A stretch of DNA of 27,426 bases from an uncultured Acetatifactor sp. (GTDB lineage: Bacteria; Bacillota; Clostridia; Lachnospirales; Lachnospiraceae), in NCBI GenBank assembly GCA_910584865.1, contig CAJUCE010000046.1:1-27426 (forward strand), written 5' to 3'. Numbering within the stretch: the stretch's first letter is position 1; the number at the start of each line of letters is the position of its first letter. The position numbers and the translations under genes are program-made. Below, piece after piece: positions 1 through 7,548 of the stretch. The notes under the pieces were generated by a model, which saw only the letters and a list, made by a program, of their open reading frames with translations, was not told where the DNA came from and did not search any database.

Positions 1-92
1 ACCGTTTTATTTTGGAATTTTCAGGGTTGCATTACTGTTCATTTGTCAAGGTTCCGTTTTGTTTTCATCGCTTTGTTGTTTTCATTGACAAC
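1..92 (-). promoter_or_regulatory. Probable rRNA operon leader (16S gene expected beyond the left edge)
   Basis: The stretch lies directly downstream of two strong minus-strand promoters and encodes no protein on that strand. It reads as an AT-rich untranslated leader and contains the segment GAACCTTGACAAATGAACAG (minus strand, around positions 35-54), which resembles the leader and spacer sequences I associate with clostridial rRNA operons. No 16S sequence is present in the window, so the assignment depends on what lies past position 1. A leader for another highly expressed stable RNA is the alternative. Confidence 0.55.
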
Positions 93-98
93 TCTGAT

Positions 99-127
99 AG
101 GATATCACATGTTTTTGTCGTTGTCAA
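99..127 (-). promoter_or_regulatory. Promoter P2 (TTGACA-17-TATCCT)
   Basis: The minus strand has a consensus -35 TTGACA at 122-127, a 17-nt spacer and a -10 TATCCT at 99-104. It fires leftward out of the window. It is the second of two promoters in tandem, a common arrangement for rRNA operons. Confidence 0.7.
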
Positions 128-202
128 CAACTTTTTACAATTTTTTCAATTTTTTTGCTTTCTTTTTTGTCCGTCCGGCTTGTCTGCCTGACAACGAAAT
201 TG

Positions 203-231
203 AGTATAACACCCGGGTTCCTTCTTGTCAA
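203..231 (-). promoter_or_regulatory. Promoter P1 (TTGACA-17-TATACT)
   Basis: The minus strand has -35 TTGACA at 226-231, a 17-nt spacer and -10 TATACT at 203-208, nearly ideal for the housekeeping sigma factor. It sits about 100 bp upstream of P2, in the gap after the lipoprotein gene, and points out of the left edge. Confidence 0.7.
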
Positions 232-286
232 CAGGAATTTTCATTTTTTTGCGTTTTTTTCATTTTTCTTACTTATTTCCATTTTG

Positions 287-1015
287 TCAGAATAACTGCT
301 CTGCGGATGTCCTGTCCCCGTTTTTCACCTCCACGCTGAGCGCCGAAATATTCTCTGCCATTTCCCCGCTTACTTCGATGGCCAAAACGGTGTCTGCACT
401 CTCTCCCGCCGGCAATGTACCCATATAGGTAGAGAGGTCTTCGAGAAGCATTGTAGTAAGCGCCCTCCTGGTGTAGCTCTCATTCACCGTAACATGAAAC
501 GCGGTCCCGGATGCCAGCATATCTATAGCCTGTTCTTCGCTTCCCTTATTCGTAAGCGTGAAATGCAGTATCAACAGTTTCTTCCCTTCCGAAGCATTCA
601 ACGAAAGATAATCTCCGCCGGCCGGGTAACTGTCACACAGTTCCTGTCCCTGAAACGCCACTTCCACCCCGGCCGGAAGCGCCATCACTTCCTCCGGCTC
701 ATATGCGGCATCGGGAACCTCTTCCTCCCCCGTTCCCGTAGTGTCCACCACCGGAGTATCATCCACCGGCGGCATCCCGGAAGGCTCTTCGGGAACCTGT
801 TCTCCGGCGGATTCTTCCAATACGGGATCCGTCAGTTCCATCAGACGGCTCCTGTGATTAATATCATACCGCATCATGGTCACCGCAACATATTTCCCTA
901 CCGCCCTTATCTCATCCTCGCTCAAATCCGGGATCTGGTTCTCCCCGCATCCGGTCAGTCCTGCCGTCATCAACAATGCCGTTACAATAAATGCTGCTCT
1001 TCTCTTCCCTCTCAT
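287..1015 (-). CDS. Lipoprotein with DUF4352/DUF5067-like domain
   Basis: Predicted membrane-anchored lipoprotein of 242 aa. It has a basic N-terminus, a hydrophobic stretch and a lipobox LTGC with the lipidated Cys at residue 23. An acidic, Pro-rich linker (about residues 70-110) follows, then a C-terminal beta-rich region with the pattern KKLLILHFTLTNKG, typical of DUF4352/DUF5067-type immunoglobulin-like domains. I chose the ATG at 1015 because AAGGG lies about 9 nt upstream; the ATG at 1024 directly abuts that AAGGG, leaving no spacing. The gene follows hflX by 56 nt and is probably the last gene of the regulator-kinase-hflX operon. I see no terminator after it. Function and ligand are unknown. 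Confidence 0.8.
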   Translation of the reverse strand: MRGKRRAAFIVTALLMTAGLTGCGENQIPDLSEDEIRAVGKYVAVTMMRYDINHRSRLMELTDPVLEESAGEQVPEEPSGMPPVDDTPVVDTTGTGEEEVPDAAYEPEEVMALPAGVEVAFQGQELCDSYPAGGDYLSLNASEGKKLLILHFTLTNKGSEEQAIDMLASGTAFHVTVNESYTRRALTTMLLEDLSTYMGTLPAGESADTVLAIEVSGEMAENISALSVEVKNGDRTSAEQLF

Positions 1016-1071
1016 TTCACCCATCCCTTATCTGTCAGGCTTTTGCCCCATTTCTCTATGACCATCATACA

Positions 1072-2400
1072 CTACTTTTCCTCTGTCGGCAAGTCCAAAA
1101 CATAGTCATTTGCCAATTGGTCAATATCCGTTTTATGACAGCACACCCTCATCCATATGCCGTCATCCCGATATTCCTGACTCAACACTGTGGCATTTGT
1201 CAGGAAATAGGACACAATATTTCCCTTATCATAAGGTATCAGAAATTCTCTTTCCACCCTGTCCGCATAGACACATTCCGTTATCATTTCCGTCAGCTCT
1301 TCCATACCGCAGTTTTGGGCTGCCGCCATATAAATCTGACGTTCCTTTTTTCTGGGAAGATGCTCCATATCCGTTTTATCCGCCTTGTTATAGACCACGA
1401 TCCGCGGCACATCCCCCGCCTGAAGTTCTTCCAGCGTCTCATCCGTTACTTCCATATGCCGTCTGTAATGCTCATCGGAAAAATCCACCACCTGTATGAT
1501 CAGATCGGCATATCTGACTTCCTCCAATGTAGAACGAAACGCTTTCACCAGTCCATGGGGCAGCTTATTAATAAAGCCCACCGTATCCGCCAGAAAGAAG
1601 GGTCTGTTATCCACGACCCTGTCTGCCGAAGTCTTCTTTTCCGGCCGGATACACCGTACATTAGTATCCAGGGTGGCAAAAAGCATATCCTTTTCCAGAA
1701 CGCTCTTCTCCTTCTTTTCCCCGTACAGCTGAATCATATGATTCAAAATCGTAGATTTCCCGGCATTGGTATATCCCACCAGCGCCACCTTCGGGATCCT
1801 CGACCTGCTGCGTTTCTTCCGCATCGTCGCTCTGGCCTGGGATACCTCCTCCAGTTCTTTTCGCAGTTCCGATATTCTGTGCTCGATTTTACGTCTGTCC
1901 AGTTCCAGCTTGGTTTCACCTGCGCCCTTATTGCTCATGCTGCCCCCGGTACCGCCCTGACGGCTTAAATTTTCCCGCATCCCCACCAGCCGGGGCAGGA
2001 TATACTGCAGCCTGGCAGTCTCCACCTGCAGCTTGGCTTCCCTGGTTCTGGCCCGGAGCGCAAAAATATCCAGAATCAAATTCGTCCTGTCCAAAACCGT
2101 CAGCTTCAGCTCCCTTCCCAGATTTCTCATCTGTGAAGGCGTAAGCGCATTGTCAAAAATTACTTCTTCCGCGTCGCACTCCGCGGCATAATCTCTGACT
2201 TCCTCCACCTTGCCGGCGCCGATGTAGAAAGTCTGGTTTGCTGCCGGCATGCGCTGTGTGATAATACCGGTTACTTCTTTCCACGCGGCTTCCGCCAGGC
2301 TTTTCAATTCTTCCATGGAATGTTCAAACTCCGGATCCTCCCCCGTGTCCAAACCTACCAGCAGGACTTTGGTATATACGATTTCTTCCTCGCCCCTCAT
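1072..2400 (-). CDS. hflX: Ribosome-associated GTPase HflX
   Basis: HflX is a GTPase that binds the 50S subunit and splits or rescues stalled ribosomes, notably under stress. The 442-aa length is normal. The N-terminal HflX domain (about 8-115), the Gly-rich linker around residues 149-161 and a coiled region (168-195) precede the G domain. G1 GYTNAGKST is at 209-217, G3 DTVG at 272-275 and G4 NKAD at 338-341. The ATG follows the histidine kinase stop codon by two nucleotides, and its GGAG ribosome site lies inside the kinase 3' end, so translation is probably coupled. Membership of a two-component operon suggests stress-linked expression, which is inference. Confidence 0.96.
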   Translation of the reverse strand: MRGEEEIVYTKVLLVGLDTGEDPEFEHSMEELKSLAEAAWKEVTGIITQRMPAANQTFYIGAGKVEEVRDYAAECDAEEVIFDNALTPSQMRNLGRELKLTVLDRTNLILDIFALRARTREAKLQVETARLQYILPRLVGMRENLSRQGGTGGSMSNKGAGETKLELDRRKIEHRISELRKELEEVSQARATMRKKRSRSRIPKVALVGYTNAGKSTILNHMIQLYGEKKEKSVLEKDMLFATLDTNVRCIRPEKKTSADRVVDNRPFFLADTVGFINKLPHGLVKAFRSTLEEVRYADLIIQVVDFSDEHYRRHMEVTDETLEELQAGDVPRIVVYNKADKTDMEHLPRKKERQIYMAAAQNCGMEELTEMITECVYADRVEREFLIPYDKGNIVSYFLTNATVLSQEYRDDGIWMRVCCHKTDIDQLANDYVLDLPTEEK

Positions 2401-2402
2401 CT

Positions 2403-3896
2403 TTATTCTCCGTTTCCCACCTTCTCCAATTCAAACCAGAACAGAACGCCGTTGGTATAATTTTCCACGCCGAACCCCTGGTTCATGGATTCCATAATTG
2501 CCTTTACAATGGACAGGCCCACGCCGCTTCCGCCGTATTCTCTGCTGCGCGCCTTATCAACCTTATAAAATTTCTCCCACAAATGGGGAATCGCCTCCTC
2601 CGGTATCGGATTTCCCGTATTGAAAACTCCTGCACGGACCTTCTTCTCCTCCTGTGTCAGCGTCACAATAATCTTCTTCTCTCCGCCGCAATGGTTCACT
2701 GCGTTGGAAAAATAATTCATGAAGACTTCCTCCACCTTATACTCATCCCCCCACACATAGATGGGCTCATACTCTTCCATGCAGACCGTTATTTCGTTTT
2801 GTTTCGCAAGAATCTCTGCCGACTGCAGATAATTTCTCACCATAGCGGTCAAATCAAAACGTTCCATAGTGACTACATCATTGCCGAACTCCAGCTGGTT
2901 CAGTGTCATCAGCTTCTGAACCATATGATTCATCCTGGCCGCTTCATCCATGATGACCTCACAATAGTAACTCCTGCTCTCAGGGTCGTCGTTGACTCCC
3001 TCGGAGAGTCCCTCCGCATACCCCTGTATCAGCGCAATCGGCGTCTTCAGTTCATGGGACACATTGGCCAGGAATTCCTTGCGCATCTCATCTATCTTTT
3101 CTTTTTTCTCTATGTCCTTCTGAAGCTCATTGTTGGCGGTCTTCAGCTCGGAAATCGATCGTTCCAGCGTAGCCGACAGCTTATTGATATTTTCTCCCAA
3201 CAAATCGATTTCGTTATGTGCACCGCCTGCATATTTTGCTTCAAAATCCAGATGCACCATCTTTTCCGATATACTGTTCAATTCCAGAATGGGTTCTGTG
3301 ATCTTCCCGGAGACAAACCAGATGATGAGCCCTCCTGTCACCGTTGCCAGCATCCCGATATAAGCCAGGAAACGGTTGGCCACCTTTACGCTTTCCCTGA
3401 TGCTTTCCACCGGAGTGCGCATAATAAAGGAAATACCGGAATTCAGCCTGCCGTACATCTCCAGATAATCATCGCCCTCCACTCTGGCCCGCTGTATTAT
3501 ATAGTCATCTTCTGTCGTGATCACTTTTACCGTATCGGAAAGCATACCGAACAGATAGCCCATCAGCCTTCTCTCCAGCTCCGCTCCGCCATTGACAGAA
3601 GCATACCACACCTTGGAATTCATATCCATCACATATACGGTAATATTGTAAATCCCGCATACATTATCCAATTCCTCATGAAACTCAAGGGTATTATAAT
3701 TTTCGCTGTTCGCCGCCTGCCGGATGGAATCATAGGCTTCAATGATTACATCCGTCTTAGTCCGGATATAATATTCTTCCAGAAATATACTGTTGATAAA
3801 CCAACATGAAAAAACCGTAGCCGTCATCAGCCCGATAAAGATCATTGCAAACTGTCGTTTGACGGAATATTTCATCCGAATCCTGACCGCTCTCAT
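2403..3896 (-). CDS. Sensor histidine kinase
   Basis: Membrane sensor kinase of 497 aa, partner of the response regulator encoded just upstream. It has TM1 (about 16-36), an extracytoplasmic sensor region (40-175), TM2 (176-196), HAMP (197-249) and a HisKA domain with H-box FLANVSHELKTP (phospho-acceptor H281). A HATPase domain follows with N-box (VFMNYFSNAVNHC) and G2 box (GGSGVGLSIVK). The usual DxG of the G1 box is NTG here. I chose the ATG at 3896, which has GGAGG 8 nt upstream; an in-frame ATG at 3929 would add 11 residues without a good site. The signal sensed cannot be read from the sequence. Confidence 0.93.
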   Translation of the reverse strand: MRAVRIRMKYSVKRQFAMIFIGLMTATVFSCWFINSIFLEEYYIRTKTDVIIEAYDSIRQAANSENYNTLEFHEELDNVCGIYNITVYVMDMNSKVWYASVNGGAELERRLMGYLFGMLSDTVKVITTEDDYIIQRARVEGDDYLEMYGRLNSGISFIMRTPVESIRESVKVANRFLAYIGMLATVTGGLIIWFVSGKITEPILELNSISEKMVHLDFEAKYAGGAHNEIDLLGENINKLSATLERSISELKTANNELQKDIEKKEKIDEMRKEFLANVSHELKTPIALIQGYAEGLSEGVNDDPESRSYYCEVIMDEAARMNHMVQKLMTLNQLEFGNDVVTMERFDLTAMVRNYLQSAEILAKQNEITVCMEEYEPIYVWGDEYKVEEVFMNYFSNAVNHCGGEKKIIVTLTQEEKKVRAGVFNTGNPIPEEAIPHLWEKFYKVDKARSREYGGSGVGLSIVKAIMESMNQGFGVENYTNGVLFWFELEKVGNGE

Positions 3897-3974
3897 GTCC
3901 TGTGCCTCCAGCCTCATACAATCCGGCAATCCGTTCCATTTCCAAATTGCTGTCTAACCGTGAACAAAAAGCCG

Positions 3975-4673
3975 TTATTTACCGCCTCCGTCGTCGCCGT
4001 TTACATCCAGTTTATAGCCCATGCCCCAGATTGTCTTGATGAGCTCCCCCTTTTTACCCATCTTGCTCCGAAGCTTTTTCACATGTGTGTCGATCGTACG
4101 GGCATCTCCAAAATAATCGTAGTTCCAGACATTGTTCAGAATCCGTTCTCTGGAAAGGGCGATTCCTGCGTTCTCCATAAAATAAGTGAGCAGCTCAAAT
4201 TCCTTGTAACTCAGCTCGATGCTCTCCCCGTCGATCTGCACCTGATGCGCTTCCCGATCCAGCCGGATTCCTCCGCTGCTTAGAATCTTCTCCCCTGCGG
4301 TCTGATTGGTACGGCGCAATATAGCCTCTATCCGCGCCACCAGAATCTTGGGGCTGAAAGGTTTTGCAATATACTCATCCACTCCCAGCTGAAATCCCTG
4401 CAGCTCATCCCGCTCATCCGTCCGCGCCGTCAGCATGATAATGGGCACCTTGGAATAGGACCGAATTTCCCGGCAAACCTGCCAGCCATCCATCTTCGGC
4501 ATCATCACGTCCAGAACCACCAGCGCAATATCCTTCCGGGCATAGAAAATCTCCAGCGCCTCTTCCCCGTCTCCCGCTTCCAATACATCGTAATTGTTTT
4601 TCACCAGAAAGTCCCGCACCAGTTTACGCATCCTGCTTTCGTCATCTACTACCAGTATCTTCAACCTGTCCAT
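3975..4673 (-). CDS. OmpR/PhoB-family response regulator
   Basis: Two-domain DNA-binding regulator of 232 aa. The receiver domain has the acidic pair DD near residue 10, phospho-acceptor D55 (VVLDVMMPKMDG), T82 and K104 (AKPFSP). The C-terminal winged helix (about 130-228) has the trans_reg_C pattern including DARTIDTHVKKLRSKMG. The ATG at 4673 is favoured (AAGGA about 11 nt upstream); a TTG at 4682 is the alternative. The kinase gene starts 78 nt downstream. Two TTTTCA direct repeats with an 11-bp period lie upstream, suggesting autoregulation. Confidence 0.93.
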   Translation of the reverse strand: MDRLKILVVDDESRMRKLVRDFLVKNNYDVLEAGDGEEALEIFYARKDIALVVLDVMMPKMDGWQVCREIRSYSKVPIIMLTARTDERDELQGFQLGVDEYIAKPFSPKILVARIEAILRRTNQTAGEKILSSGGIRLDREAHQVQIDGESIELSYKEFELLTYFMENAGIALSRERILNNVWNYDYFGDARTIDTHVKKLRSKMGKKGELIKTIWGMGYKLDVNGDDGGGK

Positions 4674-4754
4674 TGCTTTCAATTTCCTTTCCCTGTCTCC
4701 AACCGATCGATACTCTGCATCCGGCTGATGTGATGCATATTCCCAATCTTTAAC

Positions 4755-4799
4755 AGTATAGCGGAAAATTATGTCTCATCTGTGAAAAACATCTGAAAA
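4755..4799 (-). promoter_or_regulatory. Regulator promoter with two 11-bp-spaced TTTTCA repeats
   Basis: On the minus strand TTTTCA occurs at 4794-4799 and again at 4783-4788, exactly 11 bp apart. They lie just upstream of a -10 TATACT (4755-4760) that lacks a recognisable -35 box. OmpR/PhoB regulators bind such head-to-tail repeats and replace a weak -35. The site is likely bound by the regulator encoded immediately downstream. Confidence 0.5.
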
Positions 4800-4803
4800 T
4801 TAT

Positions 4804-5382
4804 CTAATTTCCGTCGGCATTGATCTTCAATTCCCGCTCCTTCTCCCGAATCAGCTCCTCTCTCTGCGTCAACTCCTGCTCCCATGAGGCATATTTGCTG
4901 GTCAGCACCCGCTCGTAATTGACAATGTTGGGCTGCTCGCTGACAAAGGAGATATAAAACATGGCGCATATAGCCATCACCAGTAATACATTCAATATAA
5001 CCGACAGCGTGAAACGGTTTTTCTCTCTTTCTTTTTCTTTTTTGGACGGTGTCACTCTTTCCCGGGCCGGATTTCCATGGTCACGCAGTTCGCCGTCAAA
5101 GGTCATGTACAGCGGAATATCCATAACGCTCCCCGGTTCCATCCCGGGCTGTTCCAGCAGGTAGCTGCGCAACTTCTCCAGATAGCGCAATCCTACCGGG
5201 GTCTTGAACAGGCGCTCCTGAATTGTCTGTTCATATATATATCGTATACTCTCCGGGGCGCTGTAATCTATACGTGCTTCCAGATATTCTATTTTCTGTT
5301 GCTCCGCCTGTGCCAGCCTGGCATCCTTCTCCGTAAAAAAACGGTAGCCTCCTACGGATAATGTTGTGTTTTCAGTGTTCAT
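4804..5382 (-). CDS. Hypothetical membrane protein with C-terminal coiled segment
   Basis: Protein of 192 aa, family not recognised. The first 110 residues are soluble and polar; a Lys/Glu-rich stretch (112-122) precedes one transmembrane helix (about 124-146). The last 45 residues are charged and probably helical (EQELTQREELIREKEREL). The ATG has a strong AGGAGG 7 nt upstream. The gene begins right after the terminator of the tRNA pair, so it is either read by terminator read-through or from a promoter I cannot identify. No signal peptide is visible. It could be a bitopic protein linking a cytoplasmic domain to the membrane, which is inference. Confidence 0.75.
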   Translation of the reverse strand: MNTENTTLSVGGYRFFTEKDARLAQAEQQKIEYLEARIDYSAPESIRYIYEQTIQERLFKTPVGLRYLEKLRSYLLEQPGMEPGSVMDIPLYMTFDGELRDHGNPARERVTPSKKEKEREKNRFTLSVILNVLLVMAICAMFYISFVSEQPNIVNYERVLTSKYASWEQELTQREELIREKERELKINADGN

Positions 5383-5399
5383 CGGGAATCCTCCTAAAC

Positions 5400-5438
5400 A
5401 AAAAACCGGAAATCCCTGACTCCATCAAGGCTTTCCGG
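5400..5438 (-). terminator. Terminator of the tRNA operon
   Basis: On the minus strand CCGGAAA (5432-5438) pairs with TTTCCGG (5406-5412). The stem is extended by CCTTGA/TCAGGG inside and followed by a run of Ts (5400-5405). It lies 10 nt after the tRNA-Met 3' end and just before the ribosome site of the 192-aa gene. Confidence 0.85.
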
Positions 5439-5447
5439 ACTTTTAAG

Positions 5448-5521
5448 TAGCGAGAGGGGGATTTGAACCCTCGACACTGCGGGTATGAACCGCATGCTCT
5501 AGCCAACTGAGCTATCTCGCC
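5448..5521 (-). tRNA. tRNA-Met (CAT anticodon)
   Basis: A cloverleaf can be drawn on the minus strand: acceptor GGCGAGA/TCTCGCT (first pair G-T), D-arm GCTC...GAGC, and anticodon stem TGCGG/CCGCA with loop TTCATAC (anticodon CAT). The T-loop is TTCAAAT. The discriminator is A and CCA is not encoded. An A-C mismatch occurs in the T-stem as I align it. It resembles an elongator tRNA-Met; a tRNA-Ile read through lysidine-modified CAT is the alternative. Confidence 0.92.
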
Positions 5522-5532
5522 ATATTTTAAAG

Positions 5533-5605
5533 TGGAACCTATAGGGCTCGAACCTATGACCCTCTGCTTGTAAGGCAGATGCTCTCCCAGCTGAGCTAAG
5601 ATTCC
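5533..5605 (-). tRNA. tRNA-Val (TAC anticodon)
   Basis: The minus-strand cloverleaf has acceptor GGAATCT/AGGTTCC, anticodon stem TCTGC/GCAGA with loop CTTACAA (anticodon TAC), and T-arm ATAGG TTCGAGC CCTAT. The discriminator is A and CCA is not encoded. It lies 11 nt upstream of tRNA-Met and shares its promoter and terminator. Confidence 0.95.
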
Positions 5606-5610
5606 ATTCC

Positions 5611-5632
5611 GTCGGCTGCTTTCGCAACCGAC
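5611..5632 (-). other. GNRA-capped hairpin in the tRNA leader
   Basis: The minus-strand RNA GUCGGUUGC-GAAA-GCAGCCGAC forms a 9-bp stem (one G-U) with a GAAA tetraloop. It begins close to the expected transcription start and ends 5 nt before mature tRNA-Val. It is probably part of the 5' leader removed by RNase P. Confidence 0.6.
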
Positions 5633-5638
5633 TTGTTT

Positions 5639-5667
5639 AGTATACAATGAGACCCGGCATTTGTCAA
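5639..5667 (-). promoter_or_regulatory. tRNA operon promoter (TTGACA-17-TATACT)
   Basis: The minus-strand -35 TTGACA is at 5662-5667 and the -10 TATACT at 5639-5644, with a 17-nt spacer. It starts 10 bp after the rsr stop codon and drives tRNA-Val and tRNA-Met. Confidence 0.85.
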
Positions 5668-5676
5668 CAAAATTTT

Positions 5677-7332
5677 TCACTTTTTTTGATTTTTTGAAGA
5701 TTCGTCCCAAAGGTCTATCATCTGTCTGGCAAACAACAGCTCTTTGCCGGTCCATCCGTACAGGATGCAGGTGCGGTACGCATACTCCGGCACACAGACA
5801 TTATTGTATCCGGCTGTCTGAATCGAGAATACATTCACATCGGGATTCACCTTACGTCTGTATGCAAGTATCAGGTCAAAGACATTGATATAGCCGCCTT
5901 CCCCACGTCTGCCGTATCCCCGGCAGCTGTATCCCCTGCTCTGATAGGCTTTCTGCTGTGCGGCGGTTCCGTACAGTCCGCCGTGTCCGGCCTGCTGATC
6001 CGAGTAGATAAAAATCTGATCCCAATGCTCCTTCTTTTCGATGGCATTGGAGAAAAATTCCCAGATTCCGCCCTCCGTCGCTCCCCCCACATCAGAATTC
6101 ATCCCTGCCGATATTTCGCTGCACTGGCGCAGAATCTGACCCCTGCTGGAAACAGGACAGATTTTCAGCCTGTCACCGAATTTTCCCACATATCCCTCCT
6201 GGGAGGCTGCCGCCGCTATCACGGAGGAAAGATTGTCAATCACAGCCACCTGAACGGTTCCGTACTCCGAAGGGATCATTCCCCATGCGGAACCGGAATT
6301 GTCCGACAGGCACATGGTTTTGCCCTGAAATCTCGGAATATTTTCCATGGAAAGATCTATGCATTCCTCCAATGCATCCATGATCTGCGGACGGTGCGCG
6401 CAGGTGCTTTTCTCCACCGCCTTATAGGCGCTGTAATACCGGAAAGGAAATTGCCTGCCTGTCTTTACGCCGCTCCTTAATCGCTCCAGATATTCTCTGC
6501 AGAAATCCAAATCTTCCTCCTCGGAGAACACCCCTCGCAGATTCCGCAGCAGAGCCATATGTCCCATGGAAATCTCATGGAAAATATCCCGCCACTTCCA
6601 ACCCTCGGAGCGCAGATTCTCCCAGGTTTTCTTCTGCTGCGGCAATCGAACGGCGCCTGTAGCCATAAATTCATCGATGATGGGGGAATGGGCATGGGTA
6701 ATGCAGACTGCGTCCTTCAGCCCCATTTCCGCATTTTTGTATTTGGCAGCCTCATATGCATTCAGGGATCCCAGCTTATCGGAGAGTGCACGCTTTAGCA
6801 GACTGGGCATCCGCTGCTTTCCGTGGTTCGTGTATAGAAAATAGGCCAGCTGCGACATGGCATCGTCCCCTCTGGCCATCACCTGACGTTCGATGTCGCC
6901 GAACAGCCCGGGATTGGCCTGTGTGAATGCCTTCCTGCCGGCATGCAGCGCAGCCCTCACCATAATGACCTGCGGATTCAGGCGCATCTGAAAATCCTGT
7001 CTGAGAGTGACAGCCCAGCGCAGTGTTCCCTCAAAATCCGCATCCAATGCTTCGTCCACAGCCTTTTCCATGATCTCGGTGGTGGTTTTCCCGGCCCATT
7101 CATCCGCAAAAAGCAGATAACCCTCCAGCAGTTCGCAGCGTGCAAAACAGGCGTCCTTCGGCGCCCCCTGCAATCCGCCTTTACGGTAATAGGAGGGTTC
7201 TCCGAAAATCGAAGACGCCGTGATCATCTTCAGGGTATCCAGCGGGTTGACACGGTATGATTCCCCGCCCATAAAATTGACAACTGTATCCTTCTTCGTA
7301 TCCTGATTTAATACATCACGAAAACGGCTCAT
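5677..7332 (-). CDS. rsr: Ro60-family RNA-binding protein (TROVE + vWA)
   Basis: Orthologue of eukaryotic Ro60 and bacterial Rsr, a ring-shaped protein that binds Y RNAs and misfolded or single-stranded RNA and can act with PNPase or other nucleases in RNA decay. The 551-aa length matches the family. The N-terminal TROVE HEAT-repeat domain covers about 15-335. The C-terminal vWA-like domain (338-545) has a complete MIDAS: DNSGS at 344-348, T419 in GGATEGG, and the later IYSDQQAG segment. The start has AGGAGGGG 6 nt upstream. A Y-RNA-like ncRNA is encoded on the same strand just upstream, the classical rsr/Y RNA pairing. A tRNA promoter abuts its 3' end. No rtcB or rtcA is present here. Confidence 0.93.
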   Translation of the reverse strand: MSRFRDVLNQDTKKDTVVNFMGGESYRVNPLDTLKMITASSIFGEPSYYRKGGLQGAPKDACFARCELLEGYLLFADEWAGKTTTEIMEKAVDEALDADFEGTLRWAVTLRQDFQMRLNPQVIMVRAALHAGRKAFTQANPGLFGDIERQVMARGDDAMSQLAYFLYTNHGKQRMPSLLKRALSDKLGSLNAYEAAKYKNAEMGLKDAVCITHAHSPIIDEFMATGAVRLPQQKKTWENLRSEGWKWRDIFHEISMGHMALLRNLRGVFSEEEDLDFCREYLERLRSGVKTGRQFPFRYYSAYKAVEKSTCAHRPQIMDALEECIDLSMENIPRFQGKTMCLSDNSGSAWGMIPSEYGTVQVAVIDNLSSVIAAAASQEGYVGKFGDRLKICPVSSRGQILRQCSEISAGMNSDVGGATEGGIWEFFSNAIEKKEHWDQIFIYSDQQAGHGGLYGTAAQQKAYQSRGYSCRGYGRRGEGGYINVFDLILAYRRKVNPDVNVFSIQTAGYNNVCVPEYAYRTCILYGWTGKELLFARQMIDLWDESSKNQKK

Positions 7333-7378
7333 CTCTATCCCCTCCTGTCTTTAGGAATGCCAATTCTAATCCGTCCCG

Positions 7379-7395
7379 CTTTCCCTCCGGGAAAG
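7379..7395. repeat. Short hairpin between Y-RNA-like gene and rsr
   Basis: CTTTCCC TCC GGGAAAG is a perfect 7-bp inverted repeat. It lies between the 3' end of the ncRNA and the rsr ribosome site. It may be a processing or secondary termination structure, but it has no following T-run. Confidence 0.45.
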
Positions 7396-7404
7396 ATCGA
7401 AATC

Positions 7405-7542
7405 GATAAAATGCCCCGAGAATAATCGGAAACGGTGTGTCGTGCTCTACCATTGAGCTACTGCCGTTTCCACGGCAGATAGGGATCGAACCTATAACAA
7501 CGCGAGTAACCGTCGAAGTAACCGTCTCCTGCGCATCGGGGC
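7405..7542 (-). ncRNA. yrlA: Bacterial Y RNA (YrlA-like) with circularly permuted tRNA-like module
   Basis: The minus-strand RNA folds by eye into a long interrupted stem: GCCCCGA (7536-7542) with UCGGGGC (7413-7419), GGAGACGG (7522-7529) with CCGUUUCC (7428-7435), and GUUGU (7497-7501) with ACGAC (7439-7443). The enclosed part contains, in order, a T-arm with loop UUCGAUC (7479-7495), an acceptor-like stem CUGCCGU/ACGGCAG capped by GGAA (7461-7478), and a D-arm UAGCUC-AAUGGUA-GAGC (7444-7460). This is a tRNA permuted so that its ends sit at the anticodon position, the known design of YrlA effector modules. A U-rich tail (AUUUUAU) follows the closing stem. The gene is adjacent to rsr. The exact 5' end is unknown and a further hairpin lies upstream. 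Confidence 0.85.
7505..7526 (-). repeat. Direct repeat GACGGTTACT x2 in the Y-RNA-like stem
   Basis: The 10-mer GACGGTTACT occurs at 7517-7526 and 7505-7514 on the minus strand, 12 bp apart. The first copy in the RNA supplies part of the GGAGACGG helix strand; the second lies in the asymmetric internal loop and can pair with the same ACCGU partner. This gives two alternative registers in the likely Ro-binding stem. Confidence 0.6.
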
Positions 7543-7548
7543 AAATAA

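Noticed and set aside
991..1968. Long plus-strand frame opposite hflX
   Set aside because: Antisense to a complete HflX with all GTPase motifs.
7441..7500. An apparent tRNA gene with D-arm and T-arm
   Set aside because: The arms are in the wrong order (T-arm before D-arm on the minus strand), the acceptor stem is closed by a tetraloop and there is no anticodon arm. It is part of the Y-RNA-like gene.
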